Origin: Ziziphus jujuba
Taxonomy: Eukaryota > Streptophyta > Magnoliopsida > Rosales > Rhamnaceae
Length of the DNA stretch: 64,000 bases
Assembly: GCF_031755915.1 (NCBI RefSeq)
Contig: NC_083386.1
Coordinates: 21,251,001 to 21,315,000 of the forward strand
Direction: 5' to 3'
This document shows, one piece after another, positions 45,988-57,518 of this stretch (the stretch's first letter is position 1; the number at the start of each line of letters is the position of its first letter). The translations under genes were made by a program, and so were the position numbers. The notes below the pieces were generated by a model that searched no databases, had not been told where the DNA came from, and saw only the letters and a list, made by a program, of their open reading frames with translations.

Positions 45988-48906
45988 TGTAACACCCCGT
46001 CCTAAATCGCACCGGAATTCGTGCACGTTGACTGAGGTTGACCGTTGACCGAAGGGGGTAAAAAGTTGACTTTTTGACTCGGTGGGAATTTTGAGTTGAC
46101 CAGGGTACCGTGGCGAAGTGCACGATGCCACGAGTTCGTAGACTGGTAGCACATCGAAAACGGAGCTACGGTTTGAAAGTTATGGACGAAACAAGTTGCG
46201 GTCCAAACTATCCAGGGGGTGCCGAGTTGACTTTTTGTTTATGGGGAATTGAGCTTTGACTCGTGCATGGTTGTGAAGTGCTCGTCGATACGAGTTCACA
46301 GACTAGCGGCACGCTTAAAACGGACATCCGGTTAAAAAGTTATGGACGTTTGAAGTTTACCGGATACCGTATTATTTTGGATCCGTGAACAGTGAAATGC
46401 CACGTGTCAGCTTCTGATTGGTCCATGTGGCATGAACAGTATCACACAGGGGTTTTTATTTGTTAAAACTCTCGGGGAAGAGAGAGAAAGAGAGAGAGAG
46501 TCGCCGGCCACCGGAATTTTTCCACTGTTCCGGCCGAGTTACTGTACACGTACCGGCCAGCAAGCTTGCCCTCCTCATTTCCGGCAAAACCTCCAAGTTT
46601 CACGGCGAACGACCGCCGGACGCGCCCGGATCGAACCTCCGAAGATCGGCGGCGAGTTTTACCCCTCCACCGCCGGCCACCGCAAATCGACCCATTTCCG
46701 GCCATTTTCCGGCCACACGCGCCGTACACCCTTGATCCTCTCCTCAAGTCCGGCCGACCCACCAAAAATCACGGTCATCGGACCACCGACGCGCCGGGAT
46801 CGAAGCATTTTTCGGTGAGGGGCCGGAAATCTTCAAACGGTGATTTCTCCGCCGTCCGACCTCCGTTTTGCTCACCACCGGTCCCGTTGGATTGCTCTCC
46901 TCAAGATCTACAAGTCTGCAAAATTTCACGACCAACGGCCACCGCACGCGCTGCCGCCGGCGACGGTTGCCGGTGACCGCGGTGGCTCGCCGGAAATTAC
47001 TGTTCCGACGAGTACCCAGTTTTCCGGCCAGCTCCAGTCAATTGTGTTCGACCTCCTGAACCCGAATCCGGCTTCCGTTTCCGCCAATTCGTGACGGTTT
47101 GGGAGAATTGCAGAGCCGAAACTCGAAAAGCTTTCCGGCGAGATTCCGACCCCGTCGGGTCCGATCACCGGAAAGTAAGACCGAATCCGTGATCTTCATC
47201 ACGCGAGCTTCGATTCGGTATATAACTCGTAACCCTTTAGATGTCGCTTGGTGTTCGCTCCCCGGGTATCCATTTGGGAATTACCCAAATAAAATATTAA
47301 TATTTTTGGTTTGTGCACTGTGGTTGTTTAGGTGCACGCGCGAGTAGTGGAGTTGATCCCGAAGAGGATCTTAGTTGATTTGCGTGCTCCAGGTGAGTGA
47401 CCCACCTTCAAAAATTATTTTGGGCAATTAATTATATTTAATTGGTATTTAAATTGGCATTTAAATTATGCTCATGTGGTATGGTTTATTTATGATTTTA
47501 TTTTGGTTTAATTTATTTATTATGCATGAGCAAGGTGTATTTTGGTGGTATTTGTACGTGGTTTTTAAAATTGATTTTCCGGGCATAATTGGGTTAATAT
47601 TTTACGAAAATATTTGTTTAAAATTTATAAATTATGCCTGTGGTATTTTTGTGGTTGCATCTCGTATTTCGAGAAAATTGTAGTTTGTTGGTTATCAATG
47701 TTTCGTACCGGGTTATTAAATAAAAATATGTGGGATGGTGTTTTGTGAAAATTTGGTATACTTCCCACGGTAGTTTTTGGAAAAACGGTACGGTTGGTTA
47801 TTCATGTTTATTTTTAGACGCACTCATACAGTATTGGTGTTCTGGTGTATGGTGTATGGACATGTGGTAGCACGCGGTTATTATATGGTTTAGCGTGCGG
47901 TTTTTACTTCACCCGTGAGTTGCCATTGGACCGTGGGCAGGCAAGTTGTTATTGGCCACAGCCGCCCCCCTCCTTGGCCGGGTGATGGTTTTTAGCAGTC
48001 GGTACTGTCGGGACGCCGAAGTGACCGTTGCAGGTTTCTCTCTTTAACCCCCCGCCAGTCGGTGCTCGGGACGCTGGGTATCGGAGAGCATCACCGGTAT
48101 ATGGTGTGGTGCGTCGATGTAAATTACAAATAATGGTTTAAACCCCAAAGGTGTTCAAAATGATTTACTACATTTTAATTATATTTGGGGTATTTATTTA
48201 TTTAATTGTTTTTTGTTAAATTATTTAATCCTTTGGTTTTTGGGAGGTATGCACACTGGGTTTTGTGAAAAGGTTTTAAAAAGGGAACATTTCAAACGGA
48301 GCGATTGGTGAGAGTTTTGAGGGAAATTATTATTTTTCAAAAGTTATTATTATTTATTTATTAATTGTTGGTATTTGTTATATTCCTTAATTGCTATTAC
48401 TATTATTTTTATTATCACAAAAGGTGTTCAGTAGTTCGGGTTACTCGCGGAGATGATTAGCATCTCACACTCTTAAATTCCGTTCCCTTAGGTGTAAGTG
48501 GTGGTAGACGTTCTTCCGGAGCGAACCAAGTTTTCCGCTGCTGTTTTGTTTCGAGAAGTACTTCTGTACTCTTTCATTTCAGTGTATTATTTCTTTTCAG
48601 CCCTGTTGTATTTCTGTTGTTTAGCACTTCTTAAAGCTCTGTATACTATTGGGATACTTCTGTTTTTATTTATGCACTGGACTGTTGTTGTTTTTGAGAA
48701 GTGCTGAAATTTGTGGAACAATTTGTAGTTTGTGGGAGGAATAAGGGGATGTTTTTAGAAGTGTGTTTTCAGTGCAGGTAATTTGTGGTAAGTAAATCCC
48801 TTAGGGGAGGCTCTGTCGGATTTTCCATTGGAGGGTCCGGTAGGGTTTCCCTGGGATCAGGGCTTGTCTAGGGTTCCGGAGGAGAAATTCTAGATGGGTT
48901 CTGACA
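45988..48906 (+). mobile_element. T3: solo LTR of the TGTAACACCCC gypsy family (2919 bp)
   Basis: Starts tgtaacaccccgtcc and ends ctgaca, with a perfect 5-bp duplication atgag (45983-45987 and 48907-48911). Order as in T2: TTGAC-rich start (46027-46110), purine tract near 46480-46500, GC-rich middle to about 47250, AT-rich part, conserved block (about 47900-48120) and end segment. There is no primer site after it and no polypurine tract before it, so it arose by LTR-LTR recombination. Confidence 0.94.
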
Positions 48907-48911
48907 ATGAG

Positions 48912-49822
48912 AGATTTATGGAGACAAACAATCACCTACAACCATCATATCTAATTGTTCTTCTCTATACGTCCCTTACAAACTCTCACTGTATCAAATC
49001 CGTGTATATAACTTAGGATCTTTTGTAACGTATAGCTTCTGTAAGTTTGATTAGATGCTTTATTTGTTTTGTAATTCAATCATTTTTCTTCCCCTCCTAT
49101 TGTACCTTCTCCAAAGGACCCTAGGCTTGTTGAAATTTGATGGTATTCAACTAATACAAAATTCTTTGTAAAGATATGTAAAATAAAAATAAAATAAAAT
49201 TAATTGAAAACTTGAAGCTTTGTTCAAGTTTGTTAACTAGCTAGATTTATCCCGTAATGATAAAAATCTTAGCTTATGATCCTATTGATTATCCTTTTGC
49301 TTCCTGGCTTTTTTTTTTTTTTTTTTTAACGATTGGTATTATGTATGGAAAATTATATCAATCTTGTAATTGAATAAATTTATTATTAAATATATTTTTA
49401 ATACTAAACTGATTTGGGTGAACATGCAAAGCACGTTGCCCACGCCTAATATATATGTATACAAAAAATTATTAAGTCATATGATAATCCAACGTAAAAA
49501 AAAAGACTATAAAAAAATTATATATATATATATATATATGTATATATTTATTGCTTTTTTACTAACTTGTAATTTCATTTTTTGAAAATCCCTTACAATA
49601 AGAAATTAAAGGCTGAAAATTAGCATTAAATTTAAAATGCAAAAACAAAATTTCTTATATTTTAAATTTACAAATTTTTTAAACATAAATTAATTTTATA
49701 ATAAACTTAATTGAATAACTTAATTTTATTAATAACTAGTATTAAAATTTTTATTTCAAGAAAACAAAATTCATTTTTTATGTTTTTATGTTATAACGAG
49801 CTGAGCTGACTTGAGTTAAACT
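48912..49822. other. AT-rich non-coding spacer
   Basis: No gene is recognised. It holds poly(T) near 49311 and an (AT)n run near 49520. Confidence 0.4.
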
Positions 49823-50222
49823 CGAGCTTTTCATGAACGAGTTGAGTCAAGCTTGAGCAAGTTATTTGAAAATTTTTGTCAGCCTAAGCCAAGCTTGAGC
49901 ATTCATAAAATCATATTAGCCGAGTTTGGGAATCTTAATACTCAATTTGATTCATTTACACCCCTAAGCATTTTATGAAATTGTTTAAGAAGTAAAAGTA
50001 ACACACCCATAGGTGTTCATGAAAAGATCGAGCTTTTGATGAACGAGTTGAGCCAAGCTTGAGTACATTATTTCAAAATCTTATGAGTTTGAGTCAAGCC
50101 TAAACACTCATAAAATCATACTAGCTGAGCTTGAGAATCCTAATACTCAACTTGACTCTGTTCATTTACACTTTTAAGCATTTTATGACATTGTTTAAGA
50201 AATAAAAGTAACACACCCAGAG
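49823..50222. repeat. ~206-bp tandem duplication
   Basis: Unit 1 starts cgagcttttcatgaacgag at 49823 and unit 2 starts cgagcttttgatgaacgag at 50029. Both run to aaaagtaacacaccca. The gagttgag(t/c)caagcttgag text and the ttcatttacaccc(c)t end resemble ends of small plant DNA transposons, but no paired ends were found. Confidence 0.85.
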
Positions 50223-50550
50223 GTTAGTATAACATAAAACATATATGGGTTATGCATGTACAACGTATTTAAATTATTAATAATTTTTCCATTAAAAAAA
50301 TTATTAATAATTCTACTTTATCAATGTCCTTTAATGTAAGCATTCATAGCACATTATCAGTTCATGACAGTATGACTTTCAAATGAAGCTACAGTTCTCC
50401 GTGTAAATATTGACAAACATTAGCCCTTGCTATATAATTTAACCACAATAAAAATTGTATCACCATACCAAAAATAAAGAACAAGTACAAAAAATTAAGA
50501 TGCAAATTTTATATATATATATATATATATATATCTACGTGCATAATTTC

Positions 50551-51540
50551 AAGACCATCTTAGGATTGTTCTTGTTCGAGCATGCTTCATTTTGGAATTC
50601 TTTTGAACCCTGAAGCCAATCGTTCTAAAAGGGCCATAGGATTATGAAAGTGACTATTATTACATTTAAATCATCCCTTAATCTGCACCTAGTTCTTTAG
50701 ATCCCTAAAGCCAATCGTTTGGAAAAGGCCATGACATTATGAGAGTGACTATTATTACATTTGAATCATTCTTTGATCTACACCAGGATGATGTGAGATT
50801 GGATACCAGGTAGCCTGTCAGTGCCCTGCACCTGCCCACACTAGTCATCACAATCCACACCCCATGGGACCCAGTATCATTGCTGACACACTTCTGTCCG
50901 AGTATGGGCTTTGATATCATCTGTAACACTCTGTCTCCACAGGTGGACCTATCACTTTCTACAAATATTGTCTCCAATTTAGCCACTACACTCGATATTG
51001 GATTTTTTGTTCAAAGCTTCCCAAGAGATCATCCATCCTAGAATTACAACATTATGAGAGTAACTATTATTACATTTAAATCATCTCATGTTATATTTTC
51101 GAATGATGTAGAATTGAACACCAGGTAGCCTACCAGTGACCTGTACTCACCCACATTAGTCATTAATCCACCTCTCTAGTGTCCTCATTGGCATATTTCT
51201 GGTCCGGTACAGGCTCTAATACCATTTGTAACATCTCACCTCCATTAGCATGCCTGTCACTTTCTGCTGATATTGTTTCCAATTTAGTCATTGCACTATT
51301 TATGGGGTTTTTTATTCAAAGCTTCGCAAGAGGCCCTCCATCCTAAGATAGCTATTGCCCAAGCATGCTTAACTTCAGCGTTCTTTCGAACTTTAAAGCC
51401 AACCACTCAGAAAAGACCTCGGTTTTATGAGAGTTACTGTTATTACATTTGAATTATCCCATAATCTATACTCGAATGATGTAGAATTGGATTCAAGGTA
51501 GTCTACCAGTACCTTACACCCAGCCATACTAATCGTCACA
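50551..51540 (-). mobile_element. Cassandra-type TRIM, tandem array of three LTRs and two internal domains
   Basis: Three related LTR copies lie on the minus strand: 51227-51540 (best), 50922-51164 and a left-truncated 50551-50852. They are separated by internal stretches of only ~60-70 bases. Each internal stretch carries a primer-site-like sequence next to the following LTR: tggtattagagcc (complement of 51212-51224) and a decayed version at 50906-50920. The best LTR contains a 5S rRNA-like core, the hallmark of Cassandra elements. LTR length and the near-absent internal domain fit that family. It encodes nothing and would depend on other elements' proteins. Confidence 0.85.
51322..51386 (-). 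other. 5S rRNA-like core within the Cassandra LTR
   Basis: On the minus strand it contains gaagttaagcatgcttgggc followed by ttaggatggagggcctcttg. This corresponds to the 5S rRNA segments around the internal RNA polymerase III promoter (A box to C box), with several changes. In the middle LTR most of it is deleted. In the left LTR a diverged copy remains near 50553-50605. Confidence 0.88.
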
Positions 51541-52532
51541 TCACCCATTGAAAGAAGAAGGGTAATTTAATATAAACCAAAGTATACACTTGATAGATAA
51601 CTAATCACAAATTGATAGACTAGATCACGTCTCTACTATTATTCTAATTCCAAAGAAGTTATTTTTGTAAAATATATGCAATAAAGGGAATTTATGGAGA
51701 AGGGGATTAGGGTTTATCTTGAAAAGCGCATTTTCACATTAGCCTTCGAAATCGATATTTGAATTGGATTGATGGAGAATGATGACTGTGAATAATGGGA
51801 ACATAGAAACCATGTGTGCAAAAGAAAGTGGAACGCAAATCTGAATTTTGTAAAAGAGGACAAAAAAACTCATTATCACTAGAGGATCTATATCTTTGCA
51901 TAGACTTGGAAATTAATTTCATTTTTTTAGGAAAAGAAGATGGCAAATCTTAAAAATGAAAATAATATCATATATGAATATATATATATATATATATAGA
52001 CACACGCACACATATATATAGACATATAAAAAGCCATGCTTCCTCCTTAAATTCTATTTTTCTTCTTAGGAAGAAGCTTCCAATCCAGTGCAGTGCTTTA
52101 GGTTTTGTTCTTTCATATCGATGGCACGCTTATTTTGGATTTAGCAGTAAATGGGAAAAAAAGCAGTGAGGGAATGAAATAAACAAAGAAGAGTTTTTAA
52201 ATCAGGTGGCAGTAATTTAGTGGTGGCGCAAGATTGGAGAAAACAAATTGGAAATAGAAGATCTTAGTCCTCCGAAATAAGAAAATCATTTACCCTCATT
52301 GTCATTTATGCAAATGAAATGTTAGCAAAGGTTTTTTCTTTTTTCTTTTTCTTTTTTTTTTTCTTTTTTTACCTTAAAGCTACCGTTTACTTGGACAATA
52401 TTCTAAGCTTATATTAAAAAAAAAAAAAAATGGCTCTTAACTAATATTATGCTACTATAAAAATACACCCATTAATTTAATATATATTGACTAGCTCAAA
52501 CATTATCAGTCTAACCGCACATAGAATAGCGG
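51541..52532. other. Non-coding spacer
   Basis: No gene is recognised. It includes (AT)n near 51980, a T-rich tract near 52335-52370 and poly(A) near 52415. Confidence 0.4.
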
Positions 52533-52548
52533 CCAAAATGTACCTTTT

Positions 52549-53674
52549 GTTTTTTTTTTTTTTTTGAAGAGAAATAGATCATAACTTTAAATTATAAAGA
52601 AGAATTACAAATATCAGCCTGAAGCACAGTAGTATGCCACTGTGGACCAACTTCAAGCCATGACTCATAATGAGTTAAACCAGTAGCATATTGTGCAATA
52701 CACTGAGCCACTCTATTGGCCTCCCTAGATGCAAAAGAGCCAATAAAACCCGAATGGAGTGAGAAGATCTCCTGCAGAGATTCTACTAAGAAATAGTCTG
52801 GATCTAGTTGGGTATTCATTGGAAGAGAATTAACAGCTTGAAGAGCTTCTCTACAGTCAATAACAATTTCACCCTGGTGAAAACCCATATCAATACAAAA
52901 TCTCAGTGCTTCACGAATAGCAATAAGTTCAGCATGTTTAACTGACCAAGAAGCTTCAAAGGGCTCAGCAGGGGCTCCCATAAGTATTCCAGAAGCATTA
53001 CGCACAACCACGCCAACTCCAAATTTGCCAGTTTCCTTTTTGACAGAAGCATCCACATTTATTTTCAGGCTGTCAGGTTGTGGTGGTAACCAACAATGAT
53101 CTCCGGAATGTAATCGTTGACGAATCAGTGGTTGTAAGGCTTCCTTATACTCCACATGTAGATGAGAGATAGTGTCCATCAGCTGGGGTTCTGTTTTAAC
53201 AAAATTACCATGCAAAAACGCATTCCTATTATTCCACAGATTCCAACATGTCCAAACAAACCTCTCATTTTGAAAATCCGACAGCTCTGTGATTATAGAT
53301 TGGCATAATGCAGAGAAGGAATCAAAAGCAATTCGCTTATAATTAGGATAGAAATCAAAATGCTTCCAGATACGGACTGCATATCTACATCTCCAAAAGG
53401 TATGCAAAGTATTCTCCTCTTCTTTAGAACAAAGCAAACACTCTTTGTTGTCAGATATTTTCCTTGAAGCTGATAAAGAAAAACATGGGAGCGCATCATT
53501 GCAAGCACGCCATATCAACAGTTTGACTTTATTGGGAACTTGCAGGTGCCATAGAGACCGCCACCACTTACTGCTTTGAGGATCACTTGGACCGCTTATG
53601 TTACTTCCAATACCCAGGATTCGAGCCTCCCAGTAGCCAGTCTTTACAGAATACTCACCATTTGCGCTAAATTT
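52549..53674 (-). mobile_element. 5'-truncated LINE retrotransposon
   Basis: Minus-strand insertion ending in a poly(A) of 16 (T run 52550-52565) and flanked by a 15-bp duplication ccaaaatgtaccttt (52533-52547 and 53675-53689). Only the 3' end of ORF2 is present, the usual result of incomplete target-primed reverse transcription. The 3' untranslated part is about 26 bases. Confidence 0.93.
52592..53674 (-). pseudogene. LINE ORF2 C-terminus: zinc-binding RT tail plus RNase H
   Basis: About 360 residues are open without a stop up to the truncation point. First comes the plant LINE zf-RVT region: WKFSANGEYSVKTGYW, then WHLQVPNKVKLLIWRA and the Cys/His set CLLCSKEEENTLHTFWRC. Next is an RNase H domain of the RVT_3 type: KINVDASVKKETG, AELIAIREAL and VIDCREALQAV, supplying two Asp and a Glu. 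The late ANRVAQ position, where His is usual, is Gln. The RT and endonuclease domains are missing, so it is non-functional despite the open frame. The apparent ATG upstream lies in the target duplication and is accidental. Confidence 0.92.
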
Positions 53675-53921
53675 CCAAAATGTACCTTTGTCCATTCTAT
53701 TTTCAACTAGTATTCATTCAGGGGTTACAAAAAAAATTTTAGCATTTAATATCCTGTATTGCTAAAACTATGAAATTTTAACACTTTCCATTTAAAATTG
53801 ATCATGTTATACTCATGTGACCAGCAAATTGATTTTTTTCTTCTTTGTAATTTCTGAAATTGTTTTGATAAAATAAAAATTATAAAACCTAAAATACCAA
53901 AACTCACCGTTTTCTTTTTCT

Positions 53922-53927
<6 letters not shown>

Positions 53928-53958
<31 letters not shown>
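53928..53958 (+). repeat. (CT)n microsatellite
   Basis: About 31 bases of uninterrupted ct repeat in the left arm of the inverted-repeat element, mirrored by a ga-rich stretch in the right arm. Confidence 0.9.
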
Positions 53959-53963
<5 letters not shown>

Positions 53964-54429
53964 TTGATTATCGATGATGGAGAATAACCCACAAAGGACC
54001 CAAAATACACTCTGATCCGACATTCACATACTTCCCCTCATTGTCTGTGTGCTTCATTCACCAGCTAGTTTCTAGCACTGTTTTCCTAAGGCTTTTTTTT
54101 TTTTTTTTTTTTTTTTTTTGGTGGGCTATGGCAATCTTGGTTTTATATGTTTTTGCTTGCCAAGAAAAACCCATTTGATAATTTTCAAGATCTTAGTGGC
54201 TTTATTTCTATCTATGACGTTGCAAATTTTCTTCAAATTGAATGCCAAAATAGAATAACAATGGCATTTGATGGTTTTAAAGGAAAATATTTTCGTCGTA
54301 TGCGTATGATTCAAGTTGAGAGATCTGTTGGTACTTTAATTGGAAGAAACAAGATTTAGAAAACTAATTAGTTTGTTTGTATAGCATTCAAATATGAATT
54401 CCAAGGTATCAATAACAAAAAGCGGATTC

Positions 54430-54700
54430 AAATTAATGTGTTTTTTTGGAACTGGGTGGTCACCTTTCTGTTTCTTCGAGACCTCCAAAAGCAACGTCTG
54501 GTCCGGCACTACCTGGTTTTATCGGCTTGGATGATGATGATGATGATCCTCCTATGGCTCCTGTGCCAGTGCTGTAGGAGAGATTCGGGATGCTTGGAGG
54601 ACTGTTGTCGGAGTCATCATCGAAGGTGTGAGAGAGGTCTCAACCTTGGGATAGTGAGATTGCAACACCATAGTCCGCCGTTGTTGGTGTTCTTTCTTAG
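54430..54700 (-). pseudogene. Coding-like GC-rich fragment inside the inverted-repeat element
   Basis: On the minus strand one frame reads DYGVAISLSQG, a stop, then a stretch with [36 protein letters not shown] and AGPDVAFGGLEETER. The composition differs from the AT-rich surroundings and looks like the N-terminal part of a plant protein. I do not recognise the protein. It could be a captured gene fragment. Confidence 0.35.
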
Positions 54701-54935
54701 AGAGAGAAGAGAGAGATAGAAGAAGAAGAAGAGGACGATAGAAAGAGACGGAAAAAAACAGTGATTTTTAATTTTTCAGGTTTTATTAAAAAAAAAAATT
54801 TCTCAAAACAATTTTAGAAATTACAAAAATAAAAAAAAAGTCAGAAAAATCAATTCATGACAAATTTTCAAAAGGAAAGTTAAAATTTAAAGGTTTTGGT
54901 AACAAAGAGTATTAAATGTCAATTTTTTTAACCGC

Positions 54936-57518
54936 CTCCTAAACGAAAACTCTGTAAGATGAAGATATTAAAATGCATTTTGGTCTAAAATGGCTAGGTA
55001 ACTTCCAACAGTAAGATAGTCATTCCCGATCTCCTTCATTATTCAAAAGCAAGAAATATGGAGGCCAAAATTGTTATACTTCCAATACATAGATATACAC
55101 AATTAATTATGTAAAGATCATGAAAACACAAATATCCATATAAATTGAACAATCACACAATAACGTGGACGTCAACAATGAGTTGGGGAATTATGCTCAA
55201 GAACCGTTGAGGTGCCCCAAGATTCACCAGTTTGATATTATGAGCAGGGTTAAGCAAACATATTACGGGGTTTATTGCATTTATGCAACTATAGTTAAAG
55301 TTGTCTTTACCAAAAAAAAAAAAAAAAAAACACTATAGTTAAAGTTGTACTTTAAACCCTCGAATTTAAGACTTCTAGCTCTCAAGTAGTAATTTGTTAC
55401 ATTTTTGTCCAATCAAATTTTCCCTCCATAAACAATCTTGGTTAACGATTAGATGTAGTAAAATGTAACTATTTGAAGCTAAAGACCTTAAATTACAACA
55501 AATTAAAACTACAGATCCTAAATTGCAACAAATCAAACCAAATTATATTTTAATATTGATCACATGGGAATAACGTGAGATGAAACTACTAACCACCGTA
55601 AAAATATATCCATACTCGACCAAAGTGCAGTGTTATAAATTGAAAAAGGAAGTGCTTCTTTCTCAACTAGAGGTATAAAAATGCATTTATAACTTTTTTC
55701 ATAGTAAAATGAAAACGCAAATTAACCCCAAATTAAGGAAATGCAATAGAGTATTTCTGGAAAAGGAAACAGATCAGGAAGTGCTAATTACTCCTATCCT
55801 GTGAGGCTGCGTTGAGATTCTCACTCTCCAATATCTAGAGATTATTACATGTACAAGGATTTCTAAAACTTATCAAACTCTAACTAATCACAGCTCTGGA
55901 CACACTAACTATATAAAGCAGAACAGACTTAACAGTGCTCATCACAAATATAAACTTTTTAATGGTTAACATCTATATATATATATATATATAATCTTAG
56001 TTTGCGAGACGTCGTTACCAGCACCAATTACATGTAATTCCGATAAAATATCTCACAGATTACACATCAGCCGGCACTAGACACTTAGCAGAAAGAGACT
56101 ATCAAATATAAATCATATAAAACTCCTTATAGTTAAACATTTCAAATATTATAATATAAGATTTTCAAGTCGAATAAGATTCGCTACGTACTTTAAAGTG
56201 TGTCTAGCATCTCCCCTGCTTCATCTTTTAAGAAGCAACAAGTATATCCTTGTATATTTTGGAACTCTATGAGACTTAAAATGTAATTCACATTCCACAA
56301 TTGCACCAAATCGTATAATTAAACCATTGTGTTTTGTGTATCGAACTTTCTAGTCGCTATGAAAAGCTTAAAATTCATTACAAAGCCCACGCAACAGCAA
56401 ACATGTTCCATTATTGGGAAAAAAAAATTTTTTTAAAAAAGGTCCAATAATTACAGTGCAAGGACAATATGAGAACATGTATAATTATGTATGTATATAT
56501 ATATATATATATATGCCGATGGTAATATGAATTAGTTGATATACAGTAACATTTTTCTTTGCGGGGTTAAGTTGATATGTAGAAACATTATTAATGATTT
56601 ATAATCTAAAAAAATACATAATTTCTAATGATTATTTAAGGAAATAAATCTGATCAGTACAAGGAATACAAATTCTTCAAAGCTAGCCTTCACCCTCTCA
56701 ACAAAAAGAAATTAGAAGACATAACTATTCCCAACAACCAAGCATCATGCAAACAAGACATGTAATTATTATGGCAATATATACCTTAGTTATTAACTAT
56801 AAAAAATAAAAAACTCTTTAATAAGTGGAACCCTTTGAACACTTTGAACCAAAAACCGCGGCAAGATCTCCCTTCAACAGTTTAAAGGGGAAAAAAAAAA
56901 AAATCCATCAAGATCTCCCTTCCACAGCTTAAAAAGAAAAAAAAAAAAAAATCCAACATATATATATATATATATGCTTTAAGAAAAATACATTAATATT
57001 CTTTCATTACTCGACAATACTGAGTAATAATCTTTTATTAATTTGGGCCTCAAACCAGAGAAACTATTCCAATAAACCCTAAAATAAATGACGAAAATTA
57101 ACCACCCATATCCAAACACTCCATGAAAGGAATGAAAGAAACCTTCATTACCTTGTATAATAATTAAGCTAACCTTCCCTTGAGATCTCCTTCATGTTTA
57201 AATCCAACACCGCATGCAACAGAACAGAACAACATCATTTCCATAGCAATCACTTGTTCTCTCTCTCACTCTCTATATATATAGTCACACCAAGTGTAGT
57301 AGTAGTACTGCTTCGAATCACTGATCGCTAATTACTTCGATCAATAGCGATGCGTTCTTCCATCTTATATATAAGCTGAAATTCTTCACTCCAATATCGG
57401 CCGAAAACCCTTTTGGAGCCCAAGCAAACAAGCAAGCAAGTTTCAACAAACCCCCAGGATTGAGAGTTGCATGCAAGCAAATCCAGTGTAGGAATTTTTT
57501 TTTTTTTTTTTTTTTTAA
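54936..57518. other. AT-rich intergenic region downstream of ABI4
   Basis: No coding sequence is recognised. It holds a ~20-bp direct repeat (ctatagttaaagttgt near 55289 and 55333) around a poly(A), several (AT)n runs, and two related ~40-bp segments with cagatctcccttc near 56870 and 56910. The part adjoining 57519 is presumably the ABI4 3' untranslated region. A T run (57497-57518) abuts the stop codon. Confidence 0.5.

Larger units (their letters stand above)
53725..54935. mobile_element. Degenerate element with ~220-bp inverted terminal repeats (MULE-like)
   Basis: The left arm (about 53725-53965) and the reverse complement of the right arm (about 54700-54935) align. Shared landmarks are gg.gtta at the tips, catttaata, aaattttaa..ctttcc, attgattttt, gtaatttct.aaattgtttt and a CT-rich tract (53928-53958 against the GA-rich 54698-54735). 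Identity is roughly 70% by eye. No convincing target duplication was found. Long arms with non-transposase contents suggest a Mutator-like element; this class call is an inference. Confidence 0.6.

Noticed and set aside
51322..51386. A genuine 5S rRNA gene
   Set aside because: The match covers only part of 5S rRNA, has many changes, and sits inside a repeated LTR-like unit next to a tRNA-iMet primer site. Cassandra-type LTR explains it better.
53675..53695. The ATG at 53693-53695 as a true start of the RNase H protein
   Set aside because: It lies just outside the LINE, and the first codons come from the target duplication. The open frame is a truncation product.
54147..54359. A 70-residue protein on the plus strand
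   Set aside because: No recognisable family, no conserved context and it sits inside the degenerate inverted-repeat element. It was left out as a gene.
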